A stretch of 64,000 nt of DNA from Arbacia lixula (taxonomy: Eukaryota; Echinodermata; Echinoidea; Arbacioida; Arbaciidae), in assembly GCA_963669155.1 (NCBI GenBank), contig OZ022579.1, forward strand, positions 23,739,770-23,803,769, written 5' to 3'. Both the position numbers and the translations under genes were made by a program. Below the pieces are notes generated by a model. It was not told the DNA's origin, searched no databases, and was given only the letters and a program-made list of their open reading frames with translations. This document shows, piece after piece, positions 24,901-39,900 of the stretch; position 1 is the first letter of the stretch; every line of letters begins with the position of its first letter.

Positions 24901-27900
24901 ATGTTTTTTTTTACTACATTTGCACACAAAAACACATGTATAGATGCACGCGCAGACTTTGAATTTTGACACACCTGCACGACCTTGTTATTTCATGAAC
25001 AGGGCTCAAAATGACAGGATGTGATGTTTGTTGTGTCAGAAACAATAATCTAGTCGAAGAACAGAATTCTGATGTTGCGTTCTCATTACACACGTAGAAA
25101 CACAAAAATGCACATCAATTGAAATAGCCTAGAACATACATTATGTATTGCATTATGTATGCAAAAAAAATTCTAGTTGATTTGGAGCATTTTTAACGTA
25201 TGCGTACACATGCATTTTGTTTTATTGTGATTAAAATCAAATGTGTACTTACTAAATTTATTCATGTAAAATTTCATTATGATCCAATGATCCATTCTAG
25301 AGAAATATGTAGTAATAGGTTTTCATTAAATTGCTCGTTGATGATGTCATGATCATGTGACGACCTTGAAAAGCTTATTCCTCAAAGATTACATGAATAC
25401 CAAGAAGTGATGAAAGTTTCAATAAAGATCATGAAGGGAATTATGAGTTATGCGTGGCACAAAAAAGTGGGGGTGAAGGAATAAAAATAAAGGATAATAA
25501 GAGAAAGAGAAAAAACATTCTGATAAAATTAAGAGGTGAACTCAGAAATATGCGACAGACCACCTAATGAACACTTTTGTTGTAAGCCAGATTCCTCATT
25601 TGGGCACATTCACAACTGTCTTGTGGTTAGTTTGCAATCATGATAATAATGTTAGAATGTTTTCTTTTCGACGAGAGTGTTAACAATTATGTGATAGATT
25701 GTTCTGATGCTGCTTATGACTCATTTAGATTTTTAAAAGTTCATGTGAAAATATCCCTTTTTTTCTCCAGAAATATATCTAGGACTTCAGTGACTTCTGT
25801 AAATTGGACAAAATGCTGTGCATGGCAAATTGACCTTACTCATCTGTTTCATAAAAAAAAAAACTTTTATAAAGAACTTTACATTCCGATCAAAGAGCAA
25901 ATTTGAGAGAGAGAGCATCCATATAAAAAAAAATAATACTCTACGATTTCTCCTGAAGAGCCCATATTATATCATTTAATAGACTTGTTGACAATTGTAT
26001 CTTGCCAAAACATCTTGATACTCAAATATCTCTTTGATCACGTTCATAATTTTAGGTAACAATTTTTTTTTTACAAATACTTCTTATGTGTCACAGTTAA
26101 TCAAAATAATTTATTGTATCATACTGATGTGAAGAAAGCATTTAAAGATTGTCCGTCCCTTTTGCAAGCTTAAAATTTGAAATCGTCTATCACGATCGTA
26201 AATTGAAGAAAGTGTGATTCAAGACCATTTCTAAGAATATAGCATGTTGAAGCTTTCTGTATATGTAAAAAATTCAGCCGTTAAATTTCAAACCGACTTT
26301 TTTTCGTACTATGAAAAAAGTATTAGTCTTTGTTACAGTATCTACGTGGTTATTATACATGTGTGAAATTATAATTTTATGAGTAATTACCCAACTTTGG
26401 ACATGATTCCTTCTATAGAACAATTTTTTTTCATAATGCGTTTTATAATTTAATAAACAGATTAATCAATAAAGCAGATATTTCAACACAAACTGCTAAG
26501 AGCCTGAGGTAAAGACTATTAATCAGACGTCGTTTACATGCATTATTTGAATTTTACACTACGTATCAGTTTCAAATTATGAGTATACAGCTTGCAAACA
26601 CTTCTTTATACGTTTTGCCAATGTTTCGATGGTTTTGTGGTGATCTGAAAAAGAGACGGGCTGTCTTTAATATGGGTCACAGCCATATCCACAAAAGTAA
26701 AGCAATCTACTGTAGATGTGAACAGCATGTGCAGTCTCAATAAAATTCTATTCAATTTGATTCAAGGTTTCTTCTATCTTGAAATGGTACATGTACAAAA
26801 TCCATTAAGTATCTATAATGTGTGAGTAACAATAGACCACAAAAGGTTGAAGATCTTGTAAACTGTGATATCCTAAAAAAACACATTTAAAGCATATGAT
26901 ACACTCCAGCTCAAACGAATTGGCATAGGGAAAGGAAAAGGGAAGAAAGGGAAGGAGCTGCAGTTTTAAACCGTGGTATATTTTGTCCAATTCAGCATGA
27001 AACACGATGCTCAAGCCTAAAAAGCACCATGCTTCATGCTGAACTGGACAAAATATACAGCGGTTTAAAACTGAGGCTCCTTCCCTTTCTTCCCTATCCC
27101 TTTCCCTATGCCAATTCCTTTGAACTGTAGTGTATGTGGTCAAGTAGCAATGATTAAATAATTACAACCTACAAATCAAACATCTCAATCGGACACCCTA
27201 AAAAACACTTCCCACATACTGTGCCATTCTAACACACTTCATACACACATAGGAAAAGGGAAGGGGGAGGGGAGGTGGACATCATAAGAAGTATAATACT
27301 TGACCCGTCATATGCCCATGTGATATTACAATGTTGTTAACATAGCAAGTGTCTATTATCATCACAATTATACAACAAAACATTTTTTTTTCAGGCAGAA
27401 ATTGACATAACTCATAATTCCAATACTTGTTGATTTCTGTTTTGTTTTGTTTTGTTTTAGAGAATATGTTAGTGTGACATGGAAACGAATGGCACAAGAT
27501 AGATCAAGATGGAAAAATGATGAGGAGGCCTTCCTTCAGCGGTGGAGAGAAATAGGCTGAATAGAATAGAATAGAATCTGTTTTGATAACTGTTTTGAAG
27601 TATTTGTACAACATGAACTAATCTCCTAATTCAAATGAGAAAAGAAGATGTAGCTGTACGCAAGCCACCACCACAGCTGAGTTTTAATATATCATACTAG
27701 CGTATGTAATAACTATGAAAACATCAAGAGACTATATTCAAGAACATGTGACGCCAAAGCAGTTGATTGATTGCTCGTTTTGGGCTGCTGCAGATGCAGT
27801 TTTTCAACTTCTGGCAATGATTATATTGAGAACTGATCGCATGAGAGGTTCTCTTTAACTTTGATCTAATGAGGACCCGGCTGTAACCACCTTACAGAAA

Positions 27901-30900
27901 TCCACTGGATCATGTGTCATAATATTTGCAGGAAGGTCTGGATAATTATCAGTCCCACAGTGACGAAAAGGGTACCATGGGTGTAAATATTATGATCCTG
28001 CTTGATGCCATTTTTACAACATCGCAAATTGATCTTCAAGACTTAAAGGTAGCCCGTCCCTTTTGCAGACGTAATTCTGAAAGTTCCCTGACGTTGTCAT
28101 CATTTGAGAGAGAGTGGCTACATAACCTAACCTTTTCCTGGAATTGACAAAGTGTAATATTTGGTTTGAGGAAACAATCTTTGATAATTGATCAAGCTTT
28201 CTTTTTGCGTACAACCAAAAATAGTCATAATTTCAAATTGTGTCAACGGTCGACAATCAATTGGAATCAAATCTCAGTGAAAACTAGTTAGATTTTCATT
28301 TATTCTACAGGAGTTATAGTACCTCTGCCCTTAAAATTTCACAGTTGGTATCCCAACGATACGTGCTAAATATATGCAAACTTTCATGAAGTTTGCAGAT
28401 GTTTGTAAAAGGGACGAGCCATCTTTAAGCACAGATTACAAGTCTTCATGATTTATGATGAGTGTACACGAGACCAATCCTGTGAGAAACAATCTGTAAC
28501 TTGGTGACAGTTAAAGATGGGGTGTGTCATTTCCAAAAGTCATGAAATTAGGCCGGAATCAGCAGTATGCCCTTACAATAACGTTTTCAGGAAGAGTGAA
28601 AACCTATCTTTGCTTACGTTTGAACTGCAGTGAACATAGTCTACATTCATAATTGTCCCTTTTACAGATGTAATTTTGAAAGTTCCCTGACTTTGTCATC
28701 ATTTGGGAGAAAGTGGCTCTATAACGTTTTCCTGGAATCGACAAAGTGTAATTTCACAGTTATAGATTCACAAACATTTTCAGGAAAAAAAAGCTATCTT
28801 TGCTTACGTTTGAACTGCAGTCTCTCTCAGCGCAGGCATGGCTCCCATTGAAACACATGAACCGTGGCGTGGGCTGATGAGGACCAATGCGGACCATAGC
28901 ACAAAGCGATCTCTGGTTTCTAGACTATAGGTTTCAGATGTGACCCACCTTAAACCTCCTCAAAATCTACTAATCGCTATGATTTTGCTTAAATTGAGTT
29001 TCCAGTTCTATTATTGGGAGGGATATTCTAAAACAGAATCTAGTTCAATTTTCTGGGGTTTTTTTCAAATTTGATTTTTTTTGACCTGCAAAAGGGACAT
29101 GGTGTCTTTAAACTATCTTCATCTATACAACCTTGCTAGCAGGGAAATGTAAGCTATGTCACCCGAGGTGATATTGTATTTCACATTGACATTAGAGATC
29201 TCATTTTACGCTCTCATAGCCATGTGATTTATGCTCTCTTCCGCCTTCTACTAATGATCCAAAGACAATAGAAGCATGCCTACCTAATGACCCAATGAGG
29301 CGGTCTCCTTTCCTTACATTTTTTTAAAGACCTTGAGGGCGGAAGGAAGGGCATTAATGTAAATAACACATTTAGCAAATGTCGCTGCCAGGAATAGAAG
29401 CTGGCACAGACATTTTTTTTAAAACATTTCATGTTTTATTGGAGTAGAAACCTGGAGGAGCTCTGAACTTGCTACATTTTCAGTTTCCTTTACATTTCTT
29501 TTGCCTATGTAAATTTCTCACCAGGAAAGCTGACGTTGTGACTAATTTAATGCTACGTTTCACAGAGTTTATCATCTGGACTAATGCATGTTTTGATCAG
29601 GGGAGTCATGAACAAAGCACGCACCTAATGCGTACTTTAATGATAAGTTGTTACAATGGGAACTCCACTATTTATGTAAATTACCTTGTACATGTTTAAC
29701 ATTTATTCAGACATTTTTCTACATGTAACTTGAACATTTATTTCTGTTTTGTTTCTGTTTTCTCGAAACATTACATGTTTTATGTAATTTAATGAATTAT
29801 GAAAGATTAAAGGAATCAGGCTTGACTAGCACTTGTGCTACCCTCTGGTTCCTTTTTAAAGGGCATATACTGTACTGGGAAGACAAAAAGCCTTCAAAAG
29901 GTGATCGTGAGCAATCTTCTTGCCAATGGTCTTAAATTCATGTATTGCCCATTTTAGAAACTTATGTGCCCTCAAATGATCCACATTTGTAGTTATTAGT
30001 GATTAAATCACAAATTCCCAAAATGTTTGGGCCGAACATTTGGAGAATTTTACTGATAATCATTAATTAGTCCAAATGTGGATCATTTGAGGGCAAATAA
30101 CTTTCAGCAAGTTTCTAAAATGGGCAATACATGAATTTAAGACCATTGGCGAGAAGATTGCTCACGATCACCTTTTGAAGGCTTTTTGTCTTCCCAGTAC
30201 AGTATATGCCCTTTAACAACAATATCTCTAATATTCTGTTTACTAATGTAAATACTGTAACTTATCCATAGCTTTGGTTAAATCATGCATATATTAGGTA
30301 CATGTATGCAGAGCACATTCAGTGTATTCATATTAATCATATGTATTCTCATATTCTGCAATATAATACTGTTAGTATTCAAATCTGTAGGTTTTATACT
30401 ACAATTGTTACTTAATTCTCTGATTTGTTATGTTGCTATTGTTAAAAGTTGTGAAAACATTGTTCTTGTTATTGTTATTGTTGTTAAATAAACTCAAACT
30501 CAAACTCAAACATCAGGTTTTTATTATTTATTTTTTATTATTACTATTTTAATTAATTTTTTGTACATGTATATGTATACCACTTGTACATTAACAAAAA
30601 TCTGGCTGAAGCACACAGCTTTTTCACTGATAAAGAAAACAAAGAAATTATGTAACACAGAGAGTATTCAGCTGCTAATACCGTGTCATTATATTATGAA
30701 CTATGATTTTAAGGTTTAATTGAAATTTCATAGCAATTAAAATTTTGTGTAATGTTGTTATTGCAGACCAATAGAGCTGCCCATGAAATTTAATGATCCG
30801 ATTTTTTTTCAAAAATTTGACTGTGTGTCAGATTTTCCTCTTTTTAATAAAATTCAAACTTTTACCACATCCATCTACACTCATCATAATATAGCCATAT

Positions 30901-33900
30901 ATTACAAGACATTCCCCAACAATGCTCACCTGTTTTCCTTTTTCTTTCAATTTTCATGGTAAAGAAAGGAAAGTGTAATTGTTAAAGTTTCTTACCTTTC
31001 CCCATACCTTCCCAGAATGCCCTTGGAGGTCAAATGTCTCCCCGCCACTTGCCAAAGATGTCACCTGTACAAAATGATGTAAAGCAGATGGACACAATTA
31101 TCAAATGACACAAGGTTTATAAATACTTTGTGGGGTTCTGACAAGAATTAATAAATACCAAGTGTCATATCATTAGAAAAAGAATGAGCTCCATGTAGGA
31201 GGCATGGGATTGAGATACATGTATAACTTTTTAATTATAATTATTACTTGTAGAAAGAAACATATTTGACATGTATCTGTAGGTCATGAAGTACAAAGGG
31301 GGAGAAGTGGTAGGCAGAAAATCTCGCTTAGACAGTTTCTTTTTCATTCTACTTTGGTTCATTATATCATTTGTATTGTAAGAGGGAGGAAGAAAAAGAA
31401 AAACAAGGAAGCAAAAATATTGGAAGAAGAGGGAGTGATACAGAGACAGAGGATGATGTAGAAGGATGGAGGAGAGGAAGAAAGGAGTGAAAAGGATTAA
31501 AAAAGAATTAGGGAGTTGACAGAGGAAGGAAGGGAAATAAAGATAGAGACGGATACTGTATAGAAGTCACAGGACAAGTATGGAGGGAGATCATAAATGT
31601 ATACATCGATGTAGAACAAGAAAAAAAAAATAATTGACCTATAGGCAGAAATCCAGGGGGAGGAAGAGAGAGAGAGAGTGAGAGAGAGAGGCGTAAGTCC
31701 GGGGGGGGGGGGGGGGGGGGGGGGGGGTAAAGAGGGAAAAAGACATTAATAGAAAGGATTGATTAAAAAAAAAGAGAGAAAGAGAGAAAGAAAGAAAAAG
31801 AGAAAGAGAAAATAGAGAAAGAGAGAGAGACAGAGAGACAGAGAGAAAGGGAGAGAGAGAGAGAAAGGGATAGAGAGAGAGAGACAGACAGACAGACAGC
31901 TAGAGAGACAGGAACAGAGAGGGAGAGACAGAGAGACAGAGGCAAAAATCCAGGGTGGGAAGAAAGGTTAAAGATGAAACAGACAAATAGAGAGGGTAGA
32001 ATCGATAGATAAAGAGAGAAAGAGAGAGAGAGAGAGAGATACAAAGAGAAGGTCAAATGAAGACATACAAAGATAAAGACACACAGGCTGACAACAAGAG
32101 AGTAGCCACGAACCAGAAAGAAAGGAGAGATAAATATGGTCAAAATAAGAACAGGGAGTAAGAAAGAAAGGCAGAGAGATTGAGAAATAACCAGCCATGC
32201 AAACAATATCAGAAACAGAAAATGAGAGATTAACAGAACAGAAAAAGCTGAAGCCCTTACGCACATGACAGGAAAGAGAAAACCAGAAACAGATAAATAA
32301 AAGGAGGAAAAAAGGAGGGGGCAGATTAAAAAGCACGTAATTGAGACCCAAGTTGCAGTGTGAGTTACACTATTTGTATTCCACAGCCATTGATTCATCA
32401 ACAGCTTGAAGCAAACCACCAAGTTCAAAACCCCACATGGCAGACTTTACGACATACGTGGTTGACGATCACCGAGGGACTTAACGATCTGAAACCGATA
32501 TCAGCACTATTTCCACTTTGACGTATCAAGTAATCAATTCGGCTTAAAACTTTAATGCCACTCATATCGTCCATCAACGGCAGGCGATCGGTGTGATATC
32601 AAGCCGAACCAATTGCTTTTATGGCGCTTTTAACTCCTCTGGTTCCCACTGGTGCATTTCTCATTCAAAAAACATAGAGCGTCATTACGTCTAGCACAGG
32701 AGGGATTAGAAATCTTCTCAGACATCCTTCCAACCCCCTCTGATTTAATGCTGGAATCAAAGAAATGTTATTCACAAATAAAATATGTTGCATCAAGTTT
32801 GCCGTCTGTCAGTCTCTCATGTCCACCAGATATCTTTAAAGGGGCACCACACTCCACATAAAAAATTGTTTTCAATCCATAAAAGAAGAACAAATAAAAG
32901 AATCAGCGTACCATGTTAAAGATGTTGAGAGAAACTAGGCCAAAATAAAAAATAGTCAATAGTCCATCGTACAAGGACGTAATGTTATGCTTGAGCAGTG
33001 CTCAAGAGTGACATTATCAGTTAAGCTCTGCATAAAAAAAATGCCCACTCATCTTAATACCAACAAGTTTGTAATGTGGACATTTGAGTTTTAGGGGTTT
33101 AGAGGTTTTTCACCATGGGAAACAATACATTTTAGCCTTGCCTATGACATCACATGTGTGTTGCCAATTTAAGGAGAGGCTTAACTTCAAATGGTTTGAA
33201 CTTCTCTATTGCTTCATTCTACTCTACCTTTTCAATGACCTGCTGAAAGAAACTATTTTGCCGTTTGATAACTCCCAAAACTGAGGTATTATGAGTTTTA
33301 CGATGTTCTGTGCGTTTTGAATGTTCGTATATATGGAGCAACACAGAACCGCAAGTATACGTCCCAAAATAAATTGTTCAGATATTGGAATTGTGAAGTG
33401 ATGTTGCTTGATATGAGCTAAATGTGATAGGGACAACTAATGCATTTTGGCACAACTAGTACATAGAGTTCCATAAGTTCCATAGAGCAGGACCTTGTCT
33501 GATAAAAAAAAAAAATGGGTTAAACCGGTCATGTGGTAGTGTTGTGAGCTTGTGGGAAGGTGATCCTCAAAATTAATTTCTTTTGTAGCATTTGTTTGTA
33601 AAGTGTGCTCCAGTTGGTCAAATCAACATCAATAGAAATGAAGATCAACACATTTCTTCTGTGATTCTGAGGTCTCTAAATAAGTGATGTAACCTGACAG
33701 CTAAGAAATATTGTTTAAATGCAAAGTTTAGTTATTCTACCAAGCTGGATCACATCAAACTTTATACCTAAAGACAGCCCGTCCCTTTTTCAGATCATCA
33801 CAAAACCGTCGAAACATTGGCAAAACATAAAGAGAAGTGTTAGCAAGCTGTATATTCATAATTTGAAACTGATTCGTAGTGTAAAATTCAAATAATGCAC

Positions 33901-36900
33901 GTAAACAACGTCTGATTAATAGTCTTTACCTCAGGCTCTTAGCAGTTTGTGTTGAAATATCTGCTTTATTGGTTAATCTGTTTATTAAATTATAAAACGC
34001 ATTATGAAAACAAAAAATGTTCTATAGAAGGTTTCATCTCCAAAGTTTGGTAATTACTCATAAAATTAGTATTTCACACATGTACAATAACCACATAGAT
34101 ACTGTAACAAAGACTAATACTTTTTTCGTATTGCAAAAAAGTGGGTTTGAAATTTAACGGCTGAAAGTTTTACATATACAGACAGATTCAACATGCTATA
34201 TTCTTAGAAATGGTCTTGAATCACACTTTCTTTAATTTACTATTGTGATAGACAATTTCAAATTTTAAGCTTGCAAAAGGGACGGACAATCTTTAAACCC
34301 TTTATGTTATGTGCATTAATGCCATTGAGCAGGAATTTATATGGCACAGTACGGCTTCACAGAAATCACAAGATTCTAAGATTATTAAAAAACCTTCAAT
34401 TTTTTGTTTGTGAGTTTGGTATGGCACCCCCAAAATAGATCTACCTTTTGCAAAAACATCATCAAGGATAGTTTGAGTTTTGTGAAAATAGGTTTTTGTC
34501 AAATTAACAATTGAGAAAAAAGTTATATATCAAACTTTGATCATAAAAACATCATGAAGCATAACAAGTTTTGTGAAAAACGATTGAGGGACAAATTAAT
34601 TTAATTGTTGACATATGAACATCATCAAGTATGGTTTGTTTGACTTTTGCAGAATAAAAAAATTGTGAAATATACAATTGGGAAACAAATTTGTCTAACT
34701 TTTGCCATAGCAACAACATCATCAAGCATATTTTTTTCTGTGAAAAATGTGTTTGTATCAATTGAGAAACAAATATGTTTTGCCATATGAACATCATCAA
34801 GCATACTTTGTTCAATGTTATAAAGGCTTTGCAAAAAAATACAATTGAGAAATAATTTAATCTCACATTCATACAATAAAACTATGTTTGGTATTACACA
34901 TAATTAGCTGACAACAATTTAGCAAATTATGCATAAACTCACCATTATTCCACACTGATGTAACCAGCAGTGGCTATTAGCTACTACTTCTGCCTGAAAC
35001 ATGTGCTCATTTAGAATATCTTGGTGTACTCAAAAACATAATTATATGTCATTACTCGCAATTAGTGAGGACACCAAGGACAGTATTCAATGTGATGTTA
35101 CTTCAAACATAGCAGTGCAAACCAACAAACACGTACGCAATACTTCTTAAAGGGTTACTAAATTAGAAAAATAAATTCTCACTAATCTATGTAAAATTAT
35201 CCACTAAAGCGAATTTCACATTCGTTTGCCGCAATGAAGTCTCATTTTGATGAAAATTTGAAAAAACGCAAGCCTCCAGTGAGGTATGAGAAGTCAAAAT
35301 TCCATAGATTGTACGGAAGTCAATAAAAGACCATTTTCATAATGTATTCACAACTTTCCCCCTAACTGCGTCGTAACGCGTTATTGCATTCACCTGTATC
35401 TTGTCATTCAGATTCAGTGGACGGAATGCACTTTGAATCTATTAGTTGTTGCTACTCAGACAAACCTCGGACAAGCTTTGGGGTTCCCATTGGTAACGTA
35501 TTGTTTGAATTGCGTGAATAAAACATTTTATTTACACCGTTGGCATTTATGGCATTTTGACTTCTCATACGTCACTGGAGGCATGTGTTTTTTCAAATTT
35601 TCGTCAAAATGAGACTTTACTGCCGCAAACGAATGTGAAACTTGTTTTTAGTGGCTAATTTTACATAGATTAGTGGAAACTTATTTGTCTAATTTAGTAA
35701 CCCTTTAAAGGAAATTCATATGTAAGGGGTCGTAGTAGTAAAGGAAGAGTGCTCTTCTTACATTATCATGGGTCCCATACCTCAATTGATTTCATGATAT
35801 CAGCTACTTGTATATGAAGAAGATATCTCAACTACATTATATAATCATTGAGGTAAAACAAAAAAAATGGATTTTTATTGTATTTACCCTAGAGCAAATA
35901 TTCTCTCTCTCCTTTTTCTTCTCATGTCATATATATCTGCCTTTATTGTTTTCTTCATTATTGAGCAAAATCATTGTCAATTTCTCACATTATTTTGCAA
36001 GATGTTCACAATTATGTGACAGGACATTTTTTGTTAGCTTTTGCTCACTTATATTCAGTCCTCATGCTAATTTATCTCTTTTTTTATACTTGAAACATAT
36101 ATTTGAGATTACTTTGAAGTGTACATTTTTTTCTATATTTTTGATGTGGAAAATAAATGAAATGAACATGACACCAAATATGTGATGATGAGAACAGAAC
36201 TGGACAGCAGGGAACACACAATGTAATTATTACAAACTCCACTCCTTACCTTTAAGATATTAATTATTTTCAAGATAACTTGAGAATTTCTTAACCATAA
36301 GAGAGAACAAGTTTCTCTACTTTTCAACATATTGATAATAATCAATTGTTCACAGGAATTCATCATCTACTCATAATGTATTCAGGGTTAGAGTAATAAT
36401 TACAAAAGCTCCTAATGATAAGCATTATTAGATTTACGCCTTGATGTGGCACGTACACAGACACGTTTTCCCTCACACACGGTATCAAACTCCTTTAACA
36501 AGCACTAATCAGGTTCTTATCATTAAAGGAGCAGTCCTAATCCAAGTTAATGGGCATTAGCTAGATGCATAACAAGGTGGTTCGCGAACCACGAGTCTCG
36601 CCTGATTTCGCAATCAATAAACAGTGCTGAGTTGTTTTTCAAATATTTAAAATGGTACATAGATGACCTCTGACCTCATCCTCCTCATCAACACACATGT
36701 GGGATTATCCAAGGCTGATTTGTACCAAGTATGAACATAATTGATGAAGAAATAAAGAAATGAGAGCAACTTAAACAAAAACTTTAACATTTTTGTAACA
36801 GGCCAACAGACCAACAGACTAACAGACTAACAGGAAAAGTGATTACTAGGTCTCAGCCGAACTTCATTCAGGCGAGACAAAAATCAGGAAATCAAGATCA

Positions 36901-39900
36901 CTATATCTAATGGATAATGTTACAACATCACAGGCGAAGGAAATGAATGTTGAACCGTCCAATAAAATGTTTTGTTATACAGCATGTCCATCTATTTTAA
37001 AGGGATAGTTAACCATAAAATTATTTTGGTTTCAATATACTGTAAGGGGACACACAAAAGAAACATATTAGTAAAGGTTTGATGAAAAAAACGTCAATGG
37101 ATAAGAAAGTTATGATCTTTTAAAGTTTGATTTTGTGACGTCACATGCGAGGTGCTCTCCCATTATGTTGTGGACATTTTCTTTTTAAATAAGGATTTTC
37201 TCAAAAAATCTTTGCATCATTTTACCTGTGCATGTGATATATCATTAGAAACACATTTTTACACACATACCTCTATGAAAAAAAAATATTTCTGTTTCTA
37301 AAGCAGAAAAGGAGCGATATATGGAATCATACAGCACACAACATATGGGAATGCAGCTCACATGTGACATCACAAAATCAAAACTTTAAAAGATCATAAC
37401 TTTTTTATCCTTTGGTGGATTTTCATCAAACCTTCATTAATATGTTTCTTTCATGTGTCTGCTTTCATTGAAATAAAGTTAATTTCAGGGTGACCTTTCC
37501 CTTTATATTTGTTACATTTGTCTTGTTTACCGACTGCAAACTATTTCGGATGTGTACTGCCGATATAATCCTGCTAATCCCTCTGGACTGAGACAGTGTG
37601 ACAATGCTGAATGCTGAGCTCTAAAGCTAACAACTAATTAAGTGGCCATGGACAGCATAATATCTAGCTTCATAGAAGTATAATAAATAAACAAACATTC
37701 ATCATTTTAATAGAGTAAGGGCTTTCTGGGGTTATTACAATTTTGAAAAGAAATTTTAAGTATACTGTACAACGAGTGGAAGTTAGGATAGCAGTCAGTC
37801 TTTTACCAAGGGACAAATTGTAAAGAATGACCTGCACAAAAGCATGCATTCTCAGTGAAACAGTGTTTGTAACCAGAAAAAAAAAACTTATTATCAAACC
37901 CAATTAGGCTCTTTCTCAAAACACTGATTGTCTGTACACAAAATCTCATCTACACAGCCTAAGGCTATGAGAAAGAAAAAAGAGAAATCTGAACCAGAAC
38001 TCAACAGAAGAGGGCAGCATTCAAATTGTGGTATGGGCACCTTCAGCACAAATTTGTGATCATAGAGAGGAACAAGAATGACATACACCCAGGTCCGGAT
38101 TTTGTGGGAAATCATGTGACAAACTTCTTGTCGCAGCATGTGTCCAGACTGACAAAACTACCAGAAGTTTTGCTGGAAGGGGAAAAACTTCCAAACTTTG
38201 AGTGGGAAGTTCCGCAAGGAAGCTTTTTGAGAAGTTTGCGTCCAGACTGCAGCATGGTAAAACCACGAGAAGCAAACTTCCGGGAAGGAAACTATACCTG
38301 GGCCCTGCTACATAAAACTTGCCATTGTTGGTAACTTTGTGACCAATAGCAACCTCTATGGAAACCTTTAATTTAATTGGCTGTTAAGGGATGTTACCAT
38401 GGTAGTTACTATTAATGGTAAGTTTAATGCAACAGGGCCCTGGAAGTTTCTGCCAGTTTGGCCGTGCCTCTTTATGTACTTACCATGCGCTCATGCTGGT
38501 CATTCCTGCACAAGCCATCTACCTGAGAGAGTTTCTTGGCCACCCCGATGGTTGGGATACCAGCCTGGACACCAAGATGACAGGCAGTGCCAAAGCCTGG
38601 AGGAGGCGGAACAGAAGGAGAGATAAGTACAGGTATGGGTGAGGAGAGGGACAGGGAAGGAGCAAGGATTGAGAAGAGGAAGAGAGAATTGGGAGAGGAA
38701 AGAGAGAGACAGGGGGAAGAAAAGAATGAGGGAGGGAGGGTGAAGGGGAGGACAGATGGAAGGAAAGATGGGAAGGGAGGAAGAGGAAGGGAAATGTAAG
38801 GGGTAATGAAAAAAATCATAGTTGATTGGAGGAAGGGAAGAAGGAAAGAAGGAAAGAAGGAAAGGAGGAAAGGAGGAAGGAAGAGAAGGGGAAGAGAGCC
38901 AGGAAGATTGGTACAAAGCTTGGGCAGAGAAAAAGGGGGTATGGGAGGGATGAGAGAAATGACAGGAAAACAAGGAAATGGAAGAAGGAAGAGGTGAAAG
39001 CAGGGCAGAAGGAGCAGAAGAAGGGGTGTAGGAAGAAGAGGGAGGAGGAGGAGAGAATGGGATGGAAGGATGGAGGTAGAAATCCAGGGAGAGAGGGACA
39101 GAGCAAGAAAGCAAGATGTATGAGTAAAGAGAGTAAGCAATAGGGTGAGGTAAGGAAAAGAGGACAACGTATCATAAAATTGCATCCACTAGTCACATTC
39201 TGATACTTTCTCCCTCATCTTCTTTTGCTTACAGTTAGATTTTTTCCATCTTCGTGAACCCCGGTCCAGTTAGGATGTCAACATTTGCCATGGAACTGAA
39301 GGGGTGTGGCTTAACTGTGCCCTATAAAGAATTTAAGTTTATTCATAGCCGTTGTCTAATGTCCAAACAGCAGATTATGCATTAGTCATGCTGCTTAGTA
39401 TCTGATTGGAAAAAGCTAGCCCGCATATATGCCAGCTCAGTAAAGAACGGATTAAATTCAATCATCTCTACTTGTTTGACAGTATATCATAATCAACTTA
39501 TTGGTTAAACACTTTACCAATACACTTATTGATAATTTACATCTTACTGTTGAATGAACAAACATAAACTATTCATTTAAAGTCCCATCTATAAATATTG
39601 TCAAGAAATCTCACCTCTTTGATGAAGTACTCCATTCCCATCAACAAGTATCACCTAAAAATCAGAAAATAACAAGACATGCTTTATAGCATTACACTTC
39701 TAAAACTACAAAAGTATCATTTAGAAACACTGGCTCGTTCTTTTCAGAATAGATTTCACAAGAGCAGGTGTGAAAAGAAAAGAAAACAGAGTGGGGGGGG
39801 GGGGGTTAGAGTAGAGTATTCTTTTGGAGGGTTGAGCTCTGAAAAGACTCATTCATTTCAGAATAGCTCTGAAAAGAGCGGCCCAAAGAGGGATTGAGAA

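Noticed and set aside
31763..32428. 221-codon Ser/Leu/Phe-rich minus-strand open frame
   Set aside because: Produced by (CT)n repeats. Composition and overlapping open frames show it is an artefact.
38472..39185. 237-codon minus-strand open frame
   Set aside because: Only its last part (GFGTACHLG..) is real, as ENDOV exon 5. The rest is intronic polypyrimidine sequence.
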